A DNA stretch of 64,000 bases from Alloyangia pacifica (GTDB lineage: Bacteria > Pseudomonadota > Alphaproteobacteria > Rhodobacterales > Rhodobacteraceae): the NCBI RefSeq assembly GCF_900116195.1, contig NZ_FOZW01000009.1, forward strand, positions 62,001 to 126,000, written 5' to 3'. The position numbers and the translations under genes were made by a program. Positions 54,660 to 63,816 of this stretch are shown one piece after another. Numbering within the stretch: position 1 is the stretch's first letter; the number at the start of each line of letters is the position of its first letter. The notes below the pieces were generated by a model. It made no database searches, was not told where the DNA came from, and worked only from the letters and a program-made list of their open reading frames with translations.

Positions 54660-54729
54660 TGCCTCTCCCTCGTTCGATGGAATGCCTCTTGTCTTCCTCG
54701 TGACCTTTCGCTCCAGCCAAGGATTTCCC

Positions 54730-56646
54730 ATGGTCTCGACCACAGATCTCTCGGCACGCCCGAAGCCGCACCGCACGTCCAGGCGCCGCAAGGCCGGCCC
54801 CCCTCTCTTCGCCTACCTGGCCACGCTTCCCACGCTGCTGCTGGTTGCTCTGGTCGTGGGCTTGCCGCTTCTCTACTCGCTTTGGCTGGTCCTGCACCGC
54901 ACCAACCCCATCACGCGGAAGACTTCCTTCGCCGGTCTCGAAAACTTCCGGATCGTCCTCGAGAACCCAGAGTTTTGGGACGCCTTCGCCCGGACGCTGT
55001 ATTTTGTCGGCTTCTCGCTGGTCGGCACCACGGTAATCGGCCTGGGCATGGCCCTGCTACTGAACACGGCCTTTCGCGGTCGTGGTATCATGCGATCGGT
55101 CATGCTGGTGCCCTGGGCCATGGCGCCGATTTCTGTCGGCGTCCTCTGGTCCTTCATATACGCCGGGGACTTCGGATCTCTGAACGCGCTGCTCAATGAC
55201 CTCGGGCTGAGCGCGCTGACCATGCCATGGCTGGGCGATGGTGCGCGTGCGCTGAACCTCGTGGCACTGACACACGTGTGGAACCAGGCGCCGCTGACGG
55301 CGCTTATGCTGCTGGCCGGACTCCAATCCATGCCCTCCAGCCTCCACCGCGCCGCCATGCTGGACGGCGCAGGTCCCGTGCAGCGCTTCTACCTGATCAC
55401 GCTGCCTTGGCTGAAACCTTCGCTGCTTTTCGTGTCGATCCTGACCATAATCAACGCCCTGATGGCCTTCGACATCATCTGGATCATGACCCGCGGCGGG
55501 CCGGGCCAGTCCACCACCGTCTTTGCCTGGCTGGGCTACGTGACCTCGTTCCAGTTTCTCCGCTTCGGCGAAGGCGCGGCGATCCTCTATATCCTGACCG
55601 CGCTGTCCTTCGTCGCGGCCGTGATCATTGTGCTCGTGCTGGGCCCGCGCCGCAGGCGTGCCGCAAGATCGGTGGACCTGCCGGCGGACGAGAAGACCTC
55701 GCTGGGGAGCCATGGTTCCAATCGGATCCGCCGTCCGTACGATCTGCCGGCCCCGGCGATCCGGCCTGCCCTTCTCTCTCCTGCCGTGAAGACATGGCTG
55801 GGCCGTGCAGGGTTCCGGCTGGGCATCGGGATGCTCTTCATCTGGTCGGCAGTTCCGGTGCTCCTCCTCCTCCTCATGAGCCTGACCCCGGCCACCGACC
55901 TGATCAAGCTGCCTGCCTCCCTGGTGCCCTCGAGCGTCACCCTCGACAACTTCAAGGCTGTCCTGTTCCCCGACGGTGGCACGACGTCGACCCAGGCCAA
56001 GCGGGTTCCGCTCTCGCTGCTGAACTCCTTCCTTGTCGGCGCGATCTCGGTCCTGATCGCGGTCAGCATCGCGCCCTTCGCAGGGTACGTCTTCGCCCGG
56101 TGGCCCAAGGCCAAGATCTTCCAGGCGGGTCTCTGGACAATGCTGTTCACCCGAATGACGCCGGCTCTGACGCTGGTCCTGCCCTTCTTCGTGCTGTTCC
56201 GCATGGCCGGGCTTCTGGACACCCGCAGCGGTCTGGTCATCGCCCACCTGTCGATCTTGCTGCCGCTGATCGCCTGGATGATGAAAAGCACCTTCGAGGG
56301 CGTCCCCAAAAGCCTGGACCAGGCCGCGATCATCGATGGCTGTTCCCGCTTCCAGATGATGGTGCGCGTGCTTCTTCCCGTGATCCGTCCCGGACTGGTG
56401 GCCGCGGGCATCTTCGGCTTCCTCGTCAGCTGGAACGAGTTCCTCTTCGCAATGATCCTCACCTCGACCCCGGACGCGCAGACCATCCCCGTGGTTCTGG
56501 CCGGCTTCCTGTCACAGGCACGCTTCCACGAGTACGGGCCCCTCTTCGCGGCCTCCGTTCTCTCGGTTCTGCCGCCGGTAATCATCGCCTTCGTCTTCCA
56601 AAGATACCTCGTGCAGGGCGCGCTGTCCGGCGCCGTCAAAGGCTAG
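54730..56646 (+). CDS. Fused MalF-MalG type ABC permease
   Basis: 638 residues joining two permeases that are normally separate. The first half (about 1-320) has a MalF-like loop LHRAAMLDGAGPVQRFYLITLP; a charged linker of about forty residues (RRRRAARSVDLPADEKTSLG on) follows; the second half (about 365-638) is MalG-like, with LDQAAIIDGCSRFQMMVRVLLP and end ALSGAVKG. No stop or shift interrupts it. I chose ATG 54730 (MVSTTDLSARPK) over 54643. Fusion is common in FbpB-type but unusual in carbohydrate-type systems. Confidence 0.9.
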   Translation: MVSTTDLSARPKPHRTSRRRKAGPPLFAYLATLPTLLLVALVVGLPLLYSLWLVLHRTNPITRKTSFAGLENFRIVLENPEFWDAFARTLYFVGFSLVGTTVIGLGMALLLNTAFRGRGIMRSVMLVPWAMAPISVGVLWSFIYAGDFGSLNALLNDLGLSALTMPWLGDGARALNLVALTHVWNQAPLTALMLLAGLQSMPSSLHRAAMLDGAGPVQRFYLITLPWLKPSLLFVSILTIINALMAFDIIWIMTRGGPGQSTTVFAWLGYVTSFQFLRFGEGAAILYILTALSFVAAVIIVLVLGPRRRRAARSVDLPADEKTSLGSHGSNRIRRPYDLPAPAIRPALLSPAVKTWLGRAGFRLGIGMLFIWSAVPVLLLLLMSLTPATDLIKLPASLVPSSVTLDNFKAVLFPDGGTTSTQAKRVPLSLLNSFLVGAISVLIAVSIAPFAGYVFARWPKAKIFQAGLWTMLFTRMTPALTLVLPFFVLFRMAGLLDTRSGLVIAHLSILLPLIAWMMKSTFEGVPKSLDQAAIIDGCSRFQMMVRVLLPVIRPGLVAAGIFGFLVSWNEFLFAMILTSTPDAQTIPVVLAGFLSQARFHEYGPLFAASVLSVLPPVIIAFVFQRYLVQGALSGAVKG

Positions 56647-56655
56647 GAGTTCCCA

Positions 56656-57651
56656 ATGTCATCCATCACCATCCAGAACGTCAGCAAGGCCTATGGCGAC
56701 ACCAAGGTTCTTCATTCGCTCAACCTCGACATCCACGAAGGGGAATTCGTCTCTCTCCTCGGCCCCTCGGGATGCGGGAAGTCCACACTGCTTTTCTGCG
56801 TCGCCGGGTTGGAAGAGATCACTGACGGACAGATCCTCTTTGACGGGCAGGACATCGCAGCGCGCAACCCGCGCGACCGCAACATAGCCCTCGTCTTCCA
56901 GGACTACGCCCTCTACCCCCACATGAGCGTGCGCGAGAATATCGCCTTCCCCCTGCGTCGCCAGAAGATCGACGCAGAGACCATCCACGGGCAGGTCAAC
57001 TGGGCCGCGGACATGCTGGGGCTGACGAAGTTGCTCGACCGGTCCCCGGCAGAACTGTCGGGCGGCCAGCGTCAGCGTGTCGCCGTGGGCCGCGCGGTCG
57101 TGCGCAACCCTGCCGCGCTGCTAATGGACGAACCGCTGTCGAACCTCGACGCGTCCTTGCGCGTCCACATGCGAACCGAGATCAAGCGCCTCGCCCGGGA
57201 GCTTGGCCTGACCGTGCTTTTCGTCACCCACGACCAGGAAGAGGCGATGGTCATGTCCGACCGCATCGCGGTGCTGGCAGGCGGCCACCTTCAGCAGTTC
57301 GCCGACCCAATGACGATCTACCGCAAGCCCTCCAACCGCTTCGTCGCGGAATTCATCGGCTCACCCACCATGAACATGCTGCCCGACGCGGGCCACCCCG
57401 GGGCGGTCACCCTTGGTGTGCGCCCCCATGATCTGACGCTCGGTGGTAGCGGCGGTTTCTCTCTCGATGGGCGCCTTACGCTCATCGAGCCCGCGGGTCC
57501 TCACTATTTCCTCGATGTCGAGATCGGCGGGGCGATGATCAAGGCTACTGCAAGCGACATCGACGGCCTGGCGCCCGGCGCGGAAGTCACCCTGCGCGCC
57601 GAGGATCATCGTGTCTACCGCTTCGACAGCACAAGCGGCGCCGCGATCTGA
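56656..57651 (+). CDS. ABC transporter ATP-binding protein (MalK/UgpC type)
   Basis: 331 residues. Walker [10 protein letters not shown], signature [16 protein letters not shown], Walker B LLMDEP and switch H in FVTHDQEEAM. The C-terminal domain (about 240-331) is shorter than usual for MalK. It follows the fused permease by nine bases. Confidence 0.92.
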   Translation: MSSITIQNVSKAYGDTKVLHSLNLDIHEGEFVSLLGPSGCGKSTLLFCVAGLEEITDGQILFDGQDIAARNPRDRNIALVFQDYALYPHMSVRENIAFPLRRQKIDAETIHGQVNWAADMLGLTKLLDRSPAELSGGQRQRVAVGRAVVRNPAALLMDEPLSNLDASLRVHMRTEIKRLARELGLTVLFVTHDQEEAMVMSDRIAVLAGGHLQQFADPMTIYRKPSNRFVAEFIGSPTMNMLPDAGHPGAVTLGVRPHDLTLGGSGGFSLDGRLTLIEPAGPHYFLDVEIGGAMIKATASDIDGLAPGAEVTLRAEDHRVYRFDSTSGAAI

Positions 57652-57716
57652 TCGCGCGCCACTCTTCCGTCGGGCGGACTTCCGGCCGATGCAGCTCCCT
57701 ACTCAGGAACTCTAAG

Positions 57717-58883
57717 ATGACTTTCGACCTACTTCTCAGGAACGGACGGGTTATCGACCCGGCCCAGGGCATCGACGCGGTAATGGATGTCGGCTTCAAG
57801 GACGGCAAGGTTGCGGCGCTTGGGACCTCACTCGAAGGCACCGCCCGTGAGGTTTCGGACCTGTCCGGCCATATCGTGACCCCCGGCCTGATCGACCTGC
57901 ACACCCACGTCTATTGGGGTGGCACCTCTCTTGGCATCGATGCCGACGATTTCGCCCGCCGCACCGCCGTCACCACCGCCGTCGATACCGGCAGTGCCGG
58001 CCCCGGCAACTACCCTGGCTTCCTCAAGCACGTGATCGAGCCCTCGCGGTCACGTATCCTGGCCTATCTGCACATCTCCTTCGCCGGGATCTATGGCTTC
58101 TCGAAGCGGATCATGATCGGCGAAAGCCACGACGCCCGCCTGATGGCTCCCCGCGATGCCGTCGAAGTTGCCAACAGCGACCCCGAGAACATCATCGGCA
58201 TCAAGGTCCGCATAGGTCGCCACGCGTCGGGACCATCCGGGATCGACCCTCTCGTAATCGCTCTTCAAGTCGCCGACGAGACGGGGCTGCCGCTGATGTG
58301 CCACATCGATGAGCCGCCGCCCAGTTACGAGGCCGTGGTGGACATGCTGCGCCCCGGTGACGTGCTGACCCACTGCTTCCGCCCCTTCCCCAACTCTCCG
58401 CTGACGGGCGATGGGCAGGTGAAACCGGCCGTGCTGGCCGCACGAGAACGCGGCGTCTACTTCGACATCGGCCACGGAATGGGGTCGTTCAGCTGGAAGA
58501 CCGCCCGCGGCATGATGGCCAACGGTTTCCCGCCCGACGTGATCTCCTCCGATGTCCATGCGCTATGCATCGACGGTCCGGCCTACGACCAGGTGACCAC
58601 CTTGTCGAAGTTCCTGCCCCTCGACATGCCCCTGACAGAGATCATCCGCGCCTCGACCGAGACACCGGCCCGCGCGATCCGTCGTCCTTCGCTGGGGTCT
58701 CTGGCCATCGGAACCGAGGGCGATGCCTCGGTGCTGTCGCTGCGCCGCGGAAGCTATCCGCTGGAAGACGTGATGGGCGAAGTGGTGACCCACGACAGCC
58801 GCATCTTCGCCGACGGCTGCGTCATCGGCGGCGCCTGGTTCCATCGCGAGAAAACTCTGCTCGAGGAAAGGATCGACGGATGA
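57717..58883 (+). CDS. Amidohydrolase/deacetylase family metallohydrolase
   Basis: 388 residues of the dihydroorotase-like amidohydrolase superfamily. Metal site HTHV in GLIDLHTHVYWGG, a likely carboxylated lysine in IIGIKVRIG, histidine in LMCHIDEPP and a later VLTHCFRP, and Asp in VISSDVHALCIDGP. Relatives remove acyl groups from N-acyl (often D-) amino acids. It ends in an ATGA overlap with the aldehyde dehydrogenase. Confidence 0.86.
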   Translation: MTFDLLLRNGRVIDPAQGIDAVMDVGFKDGKVAALGTSLEGTAREVSDLSGHIVTPGLIDLHTHVYWGGTSLGIDADDFARRTAVTTAVDTGSAGPGNYPGFLKHVIEPSRSRILAYLHISFAGIYGFSKRIMIGESHDARLMAPRDAVEVANSDPENIIGIKVRIGRHASGPSGIDPLVIALQVADETGLPLMCHIDEPPPSYEAVVDMLRPGDVLTHCFRPFPNSPLTGDGQVKPAVLAARERGVYFDIGHGMGSFSWKTARGMMANGFPPDVISSDVHALCIDGPAYDQVTTLSKFLPLDMPLTEIIRASTETPARAIRRPSLGSLAIGTEGDASVLSLRRGSYPLEDVMGEVVTHDSRIFADGCVIGGAWFHREKTLLEERIDG

Positions 58884-60361
58884 CCACCACGCTTGAACGC
58901 CCTGTGCTTCCCCTGGTGGCCCAGCCGGGGAATTATATCGGCGGGCACTGGGAGAACACCGAGGAGGCGAGCTTCGACGTCGTCAATCCGGCCAACGGCG
59001 CGGTCCTGGCCCAATTGCCCAAGAGCAGCCGCAAGACCGCCCAGCGGGCGATTGCCGCCGCTGCCAAGGCGCAGAAACCTTGGGCGCGCGTACCGCTTTG
59101 GGACCGCGCGGCCCTGTGCGAAAGACTTGGAGCCGCGATCGACGCCGCGCAGGAAGACCTTGCCCGGATCCTGTCAATGGAACAGGGCAAGCCCCTTGCG
59201 CAGGCCAAGGGCGAGGTCGGCAAGGCCGCGGATGGCTTCCGCATGAACGCCGAACTGGTCAAGTACATGACCGGCGAAACCATTCCCGGCGAAACGCCGG
59301 GCCGGCATGTCTTCACCCGCCGCTTCCCGCGTGGCGTCTATGCGGTGATCACCCCGTGGAACTTCCCGGTCAACATCCCGACGGAATACCTCGCCCCAGC
59401 CATCGCCACCGGCAACGCCGTGGTCTGGGTGCCTGCGCCCACGACCTCCCTCGTGGCCGTGGCCTTCATGCGGGTACTGGCGGAGGCTGGCCTGCCCCAA
59501 GGGCTGGTCAACCTGGTCCTTGGGGAAGGCGCCACAGTCGGAGATGAGATCGTCGCGAACCCCGGTACCCAGGCGATTGGCTTCACCGGCTCGGCCGCAA
59601 CGGGGCGGCGCATCGCGGAACGCGGCGCAGGCAAGCCGATGATGCTCGAGCTGGGCGGCAACGGCCCTCTCATCGTGCGCCACGACGCCGACCTCAATGC
59701 CGCGGCCGAGGCCGCAGCTCGGGGCGCCTTCGGTAACGCCGGCCAGATCTGTGCGGCCACCGGGCGCGTCCTCGCCGACAGCCGGATCGCCGCCCCCCTG
59801 GCCGAAAAGATCGCCGCGATCGCAGTCAAAATTCATCCCGGCGACCCGATGCACCAGGGCACGACGATGGGGCCGCTCAACAACCCCGGCGTCGCGCGCA
59901 AGACCGTCGAACATGTTGCCGAGGCTATCGCCCAAGGGGCCACCTGCCTCGCCGGCGGCAAGGCCCTGCCCGAACTCGGCAGCGAGATGTTCTATGCCGC
60001 GACAGTCCTATCCGACGTGACCCCGCAGATGCGGATCGCGCGGGAGGAAACCTTCGGCCCCGTGGTTCCCGTTATCGCGCTGGACGGAGACGAAGCTCTT
60101 CTGGAGGTCGCGAAGGACACGGAATACGGGCTGTCGGCGGCGATCTTCTCCGCCGATATCGAGACCGCCCTCGCCATGTCGGGCGAGATCTGCGCCGGCA
60201 TCGTCAACATCAACGCCGCGACTACTTACTGGGAAATCCACATGCCCTTCGGTGGCGGCTCCGGCACCTCGTCCGGGATCGGGCGGATCGGCGGGCGCCA
60301 CACGCTCGAGGCCATGACCGAATTGCGCATGGTCTCGATCCCCCTCCCGAATTACGGCTGA
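58880..60361 (+). CDS. Aldehyde dehydrogenase
   Basis: 493 residues. Catalytic C291 in NAGQICAATGR, general-base Glu in MLELGGNGP, nucleotide site GFTGSAATGRRIAE, and VITPWNFPVNIP. Oxidises an aldehyde to the acid with NAD(P). In this operon the aldehyde could come from the GMC oxidoreductase or from the aldolase at the right edge. Confidence 0.93.
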   Translation: MTTTLERPVLPLVAQPGNYIGGHWENTEEASFDVVNPANGAVLAQLPKSSRKTAQRAIAAAAKAQKPWARVPLWDRAALCERLGAAIDAAQEDLARILSMEQGKPLAQAKGEVGKAADGFRMNAELVKYMTGETIPGETPGRHVFTRRFPRGVYAVITPWNFPVNIPTEYLAPAIATGNAVVWVPAPTTSLVAVAFMRVLAEAGLPQGLVNLVLGEGATVGDEIVANPGTQAIGFTGSAATGRRIAERGAGKPMMLELGGNGPLIVRHDADLNAAAEAAARGAFGNAGQICAATGRVLADSRIAAPLAEKIAAIAVKIHPGDPMHQGTTMGPLNNPGVARKTVEHVAEAIAQGATCLAGGKALPELGSEMFYAATVLSDVTPQMRIAREETFGPVVPVIALDGDEALLEVAKDTEYGLSAAIFSADIETALAMSGEICAGIVNINAATTYWEIHMPFGGGSGTSSGIGRIGGRHTLEAMTELRMVSIPLPNYG

Positions 60362-60376
60362 CAGGAAGGTCCGCAC

Positions 60377-60907
60377 ATGACCCACCCATCCCCTGCGGCG
60401 CAGATGCGCCTGACACAGGCACTTGCCTCGCTGGCCGACGTGCTTCTTCCCGGCAATGACGCCTGGCCCTCCGGCGCCGCGGTCGGCGTGCAACACGCCG
60501 TGCTCCGCCGCTACATTGAGGCGAAGGGCGAAGATACCCTTGCCCAGCTGGCGGAGACCTTGGGCGCGCATGGCCTTCCCCTTTTGGACCAGTCCGACGC
60601 CGCCCGCACCGACGCGGTCAGCGCCTTCGAAAGCAATGATCCCGATCTGTTCGGCTGGCTGCAAGACGCGTCCTACTTCGCCTACTACGAGGACGCGAGC
60701 GTTGTGGCGCTGATTGCAGCAAGAGGCACGCCCTATAGCCTGAGACCGCACATCAAGGGCTACGACCTGCCGAAGTTCGATCTCGAAACCCAGACGCCGA
60801 CCCACGGCCGAGGTCACTACATCGCCACCAAGGACGTCCGGCCCGTCGATATCTCGGGGCTGGAACTTGATACCCGCATCACGACCAAATGGGGACTTCA
60901 AAGATGA
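60377..60907 (+). CDS. Small subunit of a GMC dehydrogenase (gluconate 2-dehydrogenase subunit 3-like)
   Basis: 176 residues, with LTQALASLADVLLPGNDAWP at the start and YDLPKFDLETQTPTHGRGHY near the end. Such subunits pair with a GMC flavoprotein and usually carry a Tat signal that exports the pair. This one has no twin arginines or hydrophobic stretch, so the pair is probably cytoplasmic. Four-base overlap with the GMC gene. Confidence 0.72.
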   Translation: MTHPSPAAQMRLTQALASLADVLLPGNDAWPSGAAVGVQHAVLRRYIEAKGEDTLAQLAETLGAHGLPLLDQSDAARTDAVSAFESNDPDLFGWLQDASYFAYYEDASVVALIAARGTPYSLRPHIKGYDLPKFDLETQTPTHGRGHYIATKDVRPVDISGLELDTRITTKWGLQR

Positions 60908-62529
60908 TTGCCAAAGACGATATTCGCGACGTTCTCATCATCGGCTCGGGCGCGACAGGGGCGATCAACGCCAAGGTTCTTGCGGAGGCGGGCCTTGACG
61001 TGATTTGCCTCGAACAGGGCGGATGGATCGAGCGCAAGGAGTTCGTCCATACCCATTCCGACTGGGGATGGGAGCGCAATAGCAGCTGGAACCCCGACGT
61101 CAACGCCCGCAGCCATCCCGACGACTACCCTGTCGACAGCGATGCCAGCAAGGTGCTGATGTGGAACGGGGTGGGCGGGTCGACCAACGTCTACGGTGCG
61201 ATCTGGCCGCGCTACAGGCCGTCCGACTTTCGCAAGGGAGACGAACACGGTCTTCAGCCCAACTGGCCGATCAGCTACGAGGATCTCGCGCCCTTCTACG
61301 AGCGGGTCGACCGCCTTCTGGGCACCAGCGGACTGAATGGCGACCCGGCGATGCCGCCACGGCCGGCCTGCCCCACCGGCCCTCTCCCCTTCACGCCCGC
61401 CGCGCAGCGCCTGTCCAAGGCCTTCGACAAACTGGGCTGGCACTGGTGGCCCGCGGAAGCCGGAGTGATCTCCGAGGACTACGATGGCCGGCCCGGCTGC
61501 AATGGCTGCGGCCTCTGCAATGGCTGCCCACGCGGTTCCATGACCCTGTACTCGCAATCCGTCTGGCCGAAGGCTCTGGCAGCCGGAGCCGAGCTGAAGA
61601 CCCACGCGCGCGTCCTGCGGATCGAGACCGGCCCTGATGGGCGCGCAACCGGCGTGGTCTGGAAGAACCGGATCACCGGCGCACTCGAACGGACCCGGGC
61701 ACGGGTGGTGATCGTGGCGGCCAACGGTGTCGGGACGCCTCGACTCCTGCTGGCCTCAGGCATCGGCAACTCTTCCGGGATGGTCGGACGCAACCTGCTG
61801 CACCACACACTTGTGGGTGCGCAGATGTGGGTGGATGAACCCGTCAACGGCCACATGGGCTACGTTGCTTCGATGTTTAGCAGGCAGTTTGCCGAAACCG
61901 ATGTCAGCCGCGGTTTCGTCAATGGCTTCAACTTCAACTGCCTGACGTCCACCCCCTCGGCGGGCGAGATGACCGCGGGCTGGCACACCGGCACCCGTGC
62001 CCCTTGGGGCAAGGGCCACCACGACTGGTTTGAGCGGCACTTCGGCCATTCCATCGGCCTCTTTGCCATCGGCGACGACCTTCCCAATCCCGAAAACAGG
62101 GTCTTCCTGGACGACAAGGTCGTCGACGAAGATGGCGTCCCGATCGCACGGATGCACTACGAACCCGGTGAAAACGATCGGCGCATGATGAACTACATGC
62201 TCGACAGGCTGGAAGACATCGGTGCAGCCGCCGGGGCCTACGAGATCGCCCTAACCGACTACCGCGACAAGGATGGCATCTACCGCACGCCTGCCTGGCA
62301 CATGATCGGCACCTGCCGGATGGGCGACGCGCCCGAGGCCTCCGTGGTGAACAGCTGGCAGCAATCCTGGGACGTACCAAACATGTTCATCGTCGATGGA
62401 TCGGTCCTGCCGACCGGCGGCGTGGTCAACCCCACGCCGACGATCTCGGCCATGGCGCTGCGCGCGGCAGAATATGTGCGCGACAGCTTCGCCGAGTTGT
62501 CCGCGACCACCCGCACCGAGGCGGCATGA
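60904..62529 (+). CDS. GMC family FAD oxidoreductase with four-cysteine motif
   Basis: 541 residues. FAD motif DVLIIGSGATGAINAKVLAEAG, and C-terminal catalytic His/Asn in WHMIGTCRMG and GVVNPTPTISAMA. C199, C202, C205 and C208 form CX2CX2CX2C within GCNGCGLCNGCPRG, suggesting an iron-sulfur cluster for electron exit, as known for bacterial FAD glucose dehydrogenases. Oxidises an alcohol to a carbonyl; the substrate is unknown. Confidence 0.9.
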   Translation: MIAKDDIRDVLIIGSGATGAINAKVLAEAGLDVICLEQGGWIERKEFVHTHSDWGWERNSSWNPDVNARSHPDDYPVDSDASKVLMWNGVGGSTNVYGAIWPRYRPSDFRKGDEHGLQPNWPISYEDLAPFYERVDRLLGTSGLNGDPAMPPRPACPTGPLPFTPAAQRLSKAFDKLGWHWWPAEAGVISEDYDGRPGCNGCGLCNGCPRGSMTLYSQSVWPKALAAGAELKTHARVLRIETGPDGRATGVVWKNRITGALERTRARVVIVAANGVGTPRLLLASGIGNSSGMVGRNLLHHTLVGAQMWVDEPVNGHMGYVASMFSRQFAETDVSRGFVNGFNFNCLTSTPSAGEMTAGWHTGTRAPWGKGHHDWFERHFGHSIGLFAIGDDLPNPENRVFLDDKVVDEDGVPIARMHYEPGENDRRMMNYMLDRLEDIGAAAGAYEIALTDYRDKDGIYRTPAWHMIGTCRMGDAPEASVVNSWQQSWDVPNMFIVDGSVLPTGGVVNPTPTISAMALRAAEYVRDSFAELSATTRTEAA

Positions 62530-63806
62530 TGGCCACCCCGACCTCCCAGCCCCGCGCCGTGGTTATCGGCGCGGGGTTTGTCGGTACGTCCATCGCGCTT
62601 CAGCTTCAGCGACGCGGCTGGCAGGTCACGCTCATGGACAAGACGGGGCCTGCGGGCGGGGCCTCCTTCGGCAACGCCGGGGTCCTGCAGAAGGAGGCCG
62701 TCGCGCCCTATGCCTTCCCTCGCGCGCTTTCGAGAATCCTCGACATTGTCCTGCGGCGTGGGATCGCGATCCGGTACCATCCGACCGCCTTGCCTGGCTT
62801 CGCCGAGGCGCTGTTCCGCTTCTGGAGGAATTCCGCCCCGGCGGCGCATGCCGGCAGCACCAGGGCCTATTCCACCCTGATCACGCAGGCGCTTGTCACC
62901 CATGCCGAACAGATCGACTGGGCCGGTGAGAGCGCCGCCAACCTGATACGGCGCGACGGCTGGTTCGACCTATACCGCAGCGACGCTGGCCTTGCCGCAG
63001 GTCTGGCCGCGGCCCGGCGCAACCAGGAGGGCTACGGCGTATCCTTCGGGCACCTAGATGGGGACGCCGTCGCCGCGCTCGAACCCAATCTGACCGAGCG
63101 GTTCCGGGGGGCCCTGCACTGGAACGATACATGGACGGTGCGCGATCCGGGCAAGCTGAATGAAGCCTATGCCGATGCCTTCGTGGCTGCTGGCGGCACC
63201 ATGTTGAAGGCGCAGCTGGCCCGGCTTGAACGCAGGGCCGACATGTGGGAAATCCGCGATCCAAGTGGCGCGGTCGTCGCCAACGCACCGCAGGCGGTGC
63301 TAGCCACCGGCGCATGGTCCGGCACTCTGACCCGGCAGCTGGGCTATCGAATTCCGTTCTTCGTCAAGCGTGGTTACCACCGGCACTTCCAGCCATGCCC
63401 GGACAAACCGCTGAACAACTGGATCGCCGATCTTGAGACTGGCTTCCTGCTGGCACCCATGCAGAGGGGCATCCGCCTGACGACCGGCGCCGAAGTCGGC
63501 AGGATCGACGCACCGAAAACCCCCATCCAGATCACGCGCGCCGAAGAGATCGCCCGCGCCATGTTCCCGCTCGGCGCGCGGGTCGAGGACGATCCTTGGA
63601 TGGGCGGGCGGCCCTGCGTGTCGGACATGCTGCCCGTGATCGGCCCTGCCGGCAGGGACGATGGACTGTGGTTCGCCTTCGGACACGGGCACCAAGGCTT
63701 GACGATGGGCGCCGCAACCGGTCGCCTCGTTGCCGAGATGATGTCCGGCAAGACGCCATTCGTCGACCCGGCCCCGTTCCTGCCCACACGCTTCGCCAGC
63801 CCCTAA
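62526..63806 (+). CDS. D-amino-acid dehydrogenase-like FAD oxidoreductase (DadA type)
   Basis: 426 residues. N-terminal FAD site AVVIGAGFVGTSIALQLQRR and DadA-like GGASFGNAGVLQKEAVAPYA; C-terminal RPCVSDMLPVIGPAGR and FGHGHQGLTMGAATGRLVAE. Removes the amino group from a D-amino acid, or oxidises a similar amine. The start overlaps the GMC stop by four bases. Confidence 0.88.
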   Translation: MMATPTSQPRAVVIGAGFVGTSIALQLQRRGWQVTLMDKTGPAGGASFGNAGVLQKEAVAPYAFPRALSRILDIVLRRGIAIRYHPTALPGFAEALFRFWRNSAPAAHAGSTRAYSTLITQALVTHAEQIDWAGESAANLIRRDGWFDLYRSDAGLAAGLAAARRNQEGYGVSFGHLDGDAVAALEPNLTERFRGALHWNDTWTVRDPGKLNEAYADAFVAAGGTMLKAQLARLERRADMWEIRDPSGAVVANAPQAVLATGAWSGTLTRQLGYRIPFFVKRGYHRHFQPCPDKPLNNWIADLETGFLLAPMQRGIRLTTGAEVGRIDAPKTPIQITRAEEIARAMFPLGARVEDDPWMGGRPCVSDMLPVIGPAGRDDGLWFAFGHGHQGLTMGAATGRLVAEMMSGKTPFVDPAPFLPTRFASP

Positions 63807-63816
63807 GGACCCCGAA

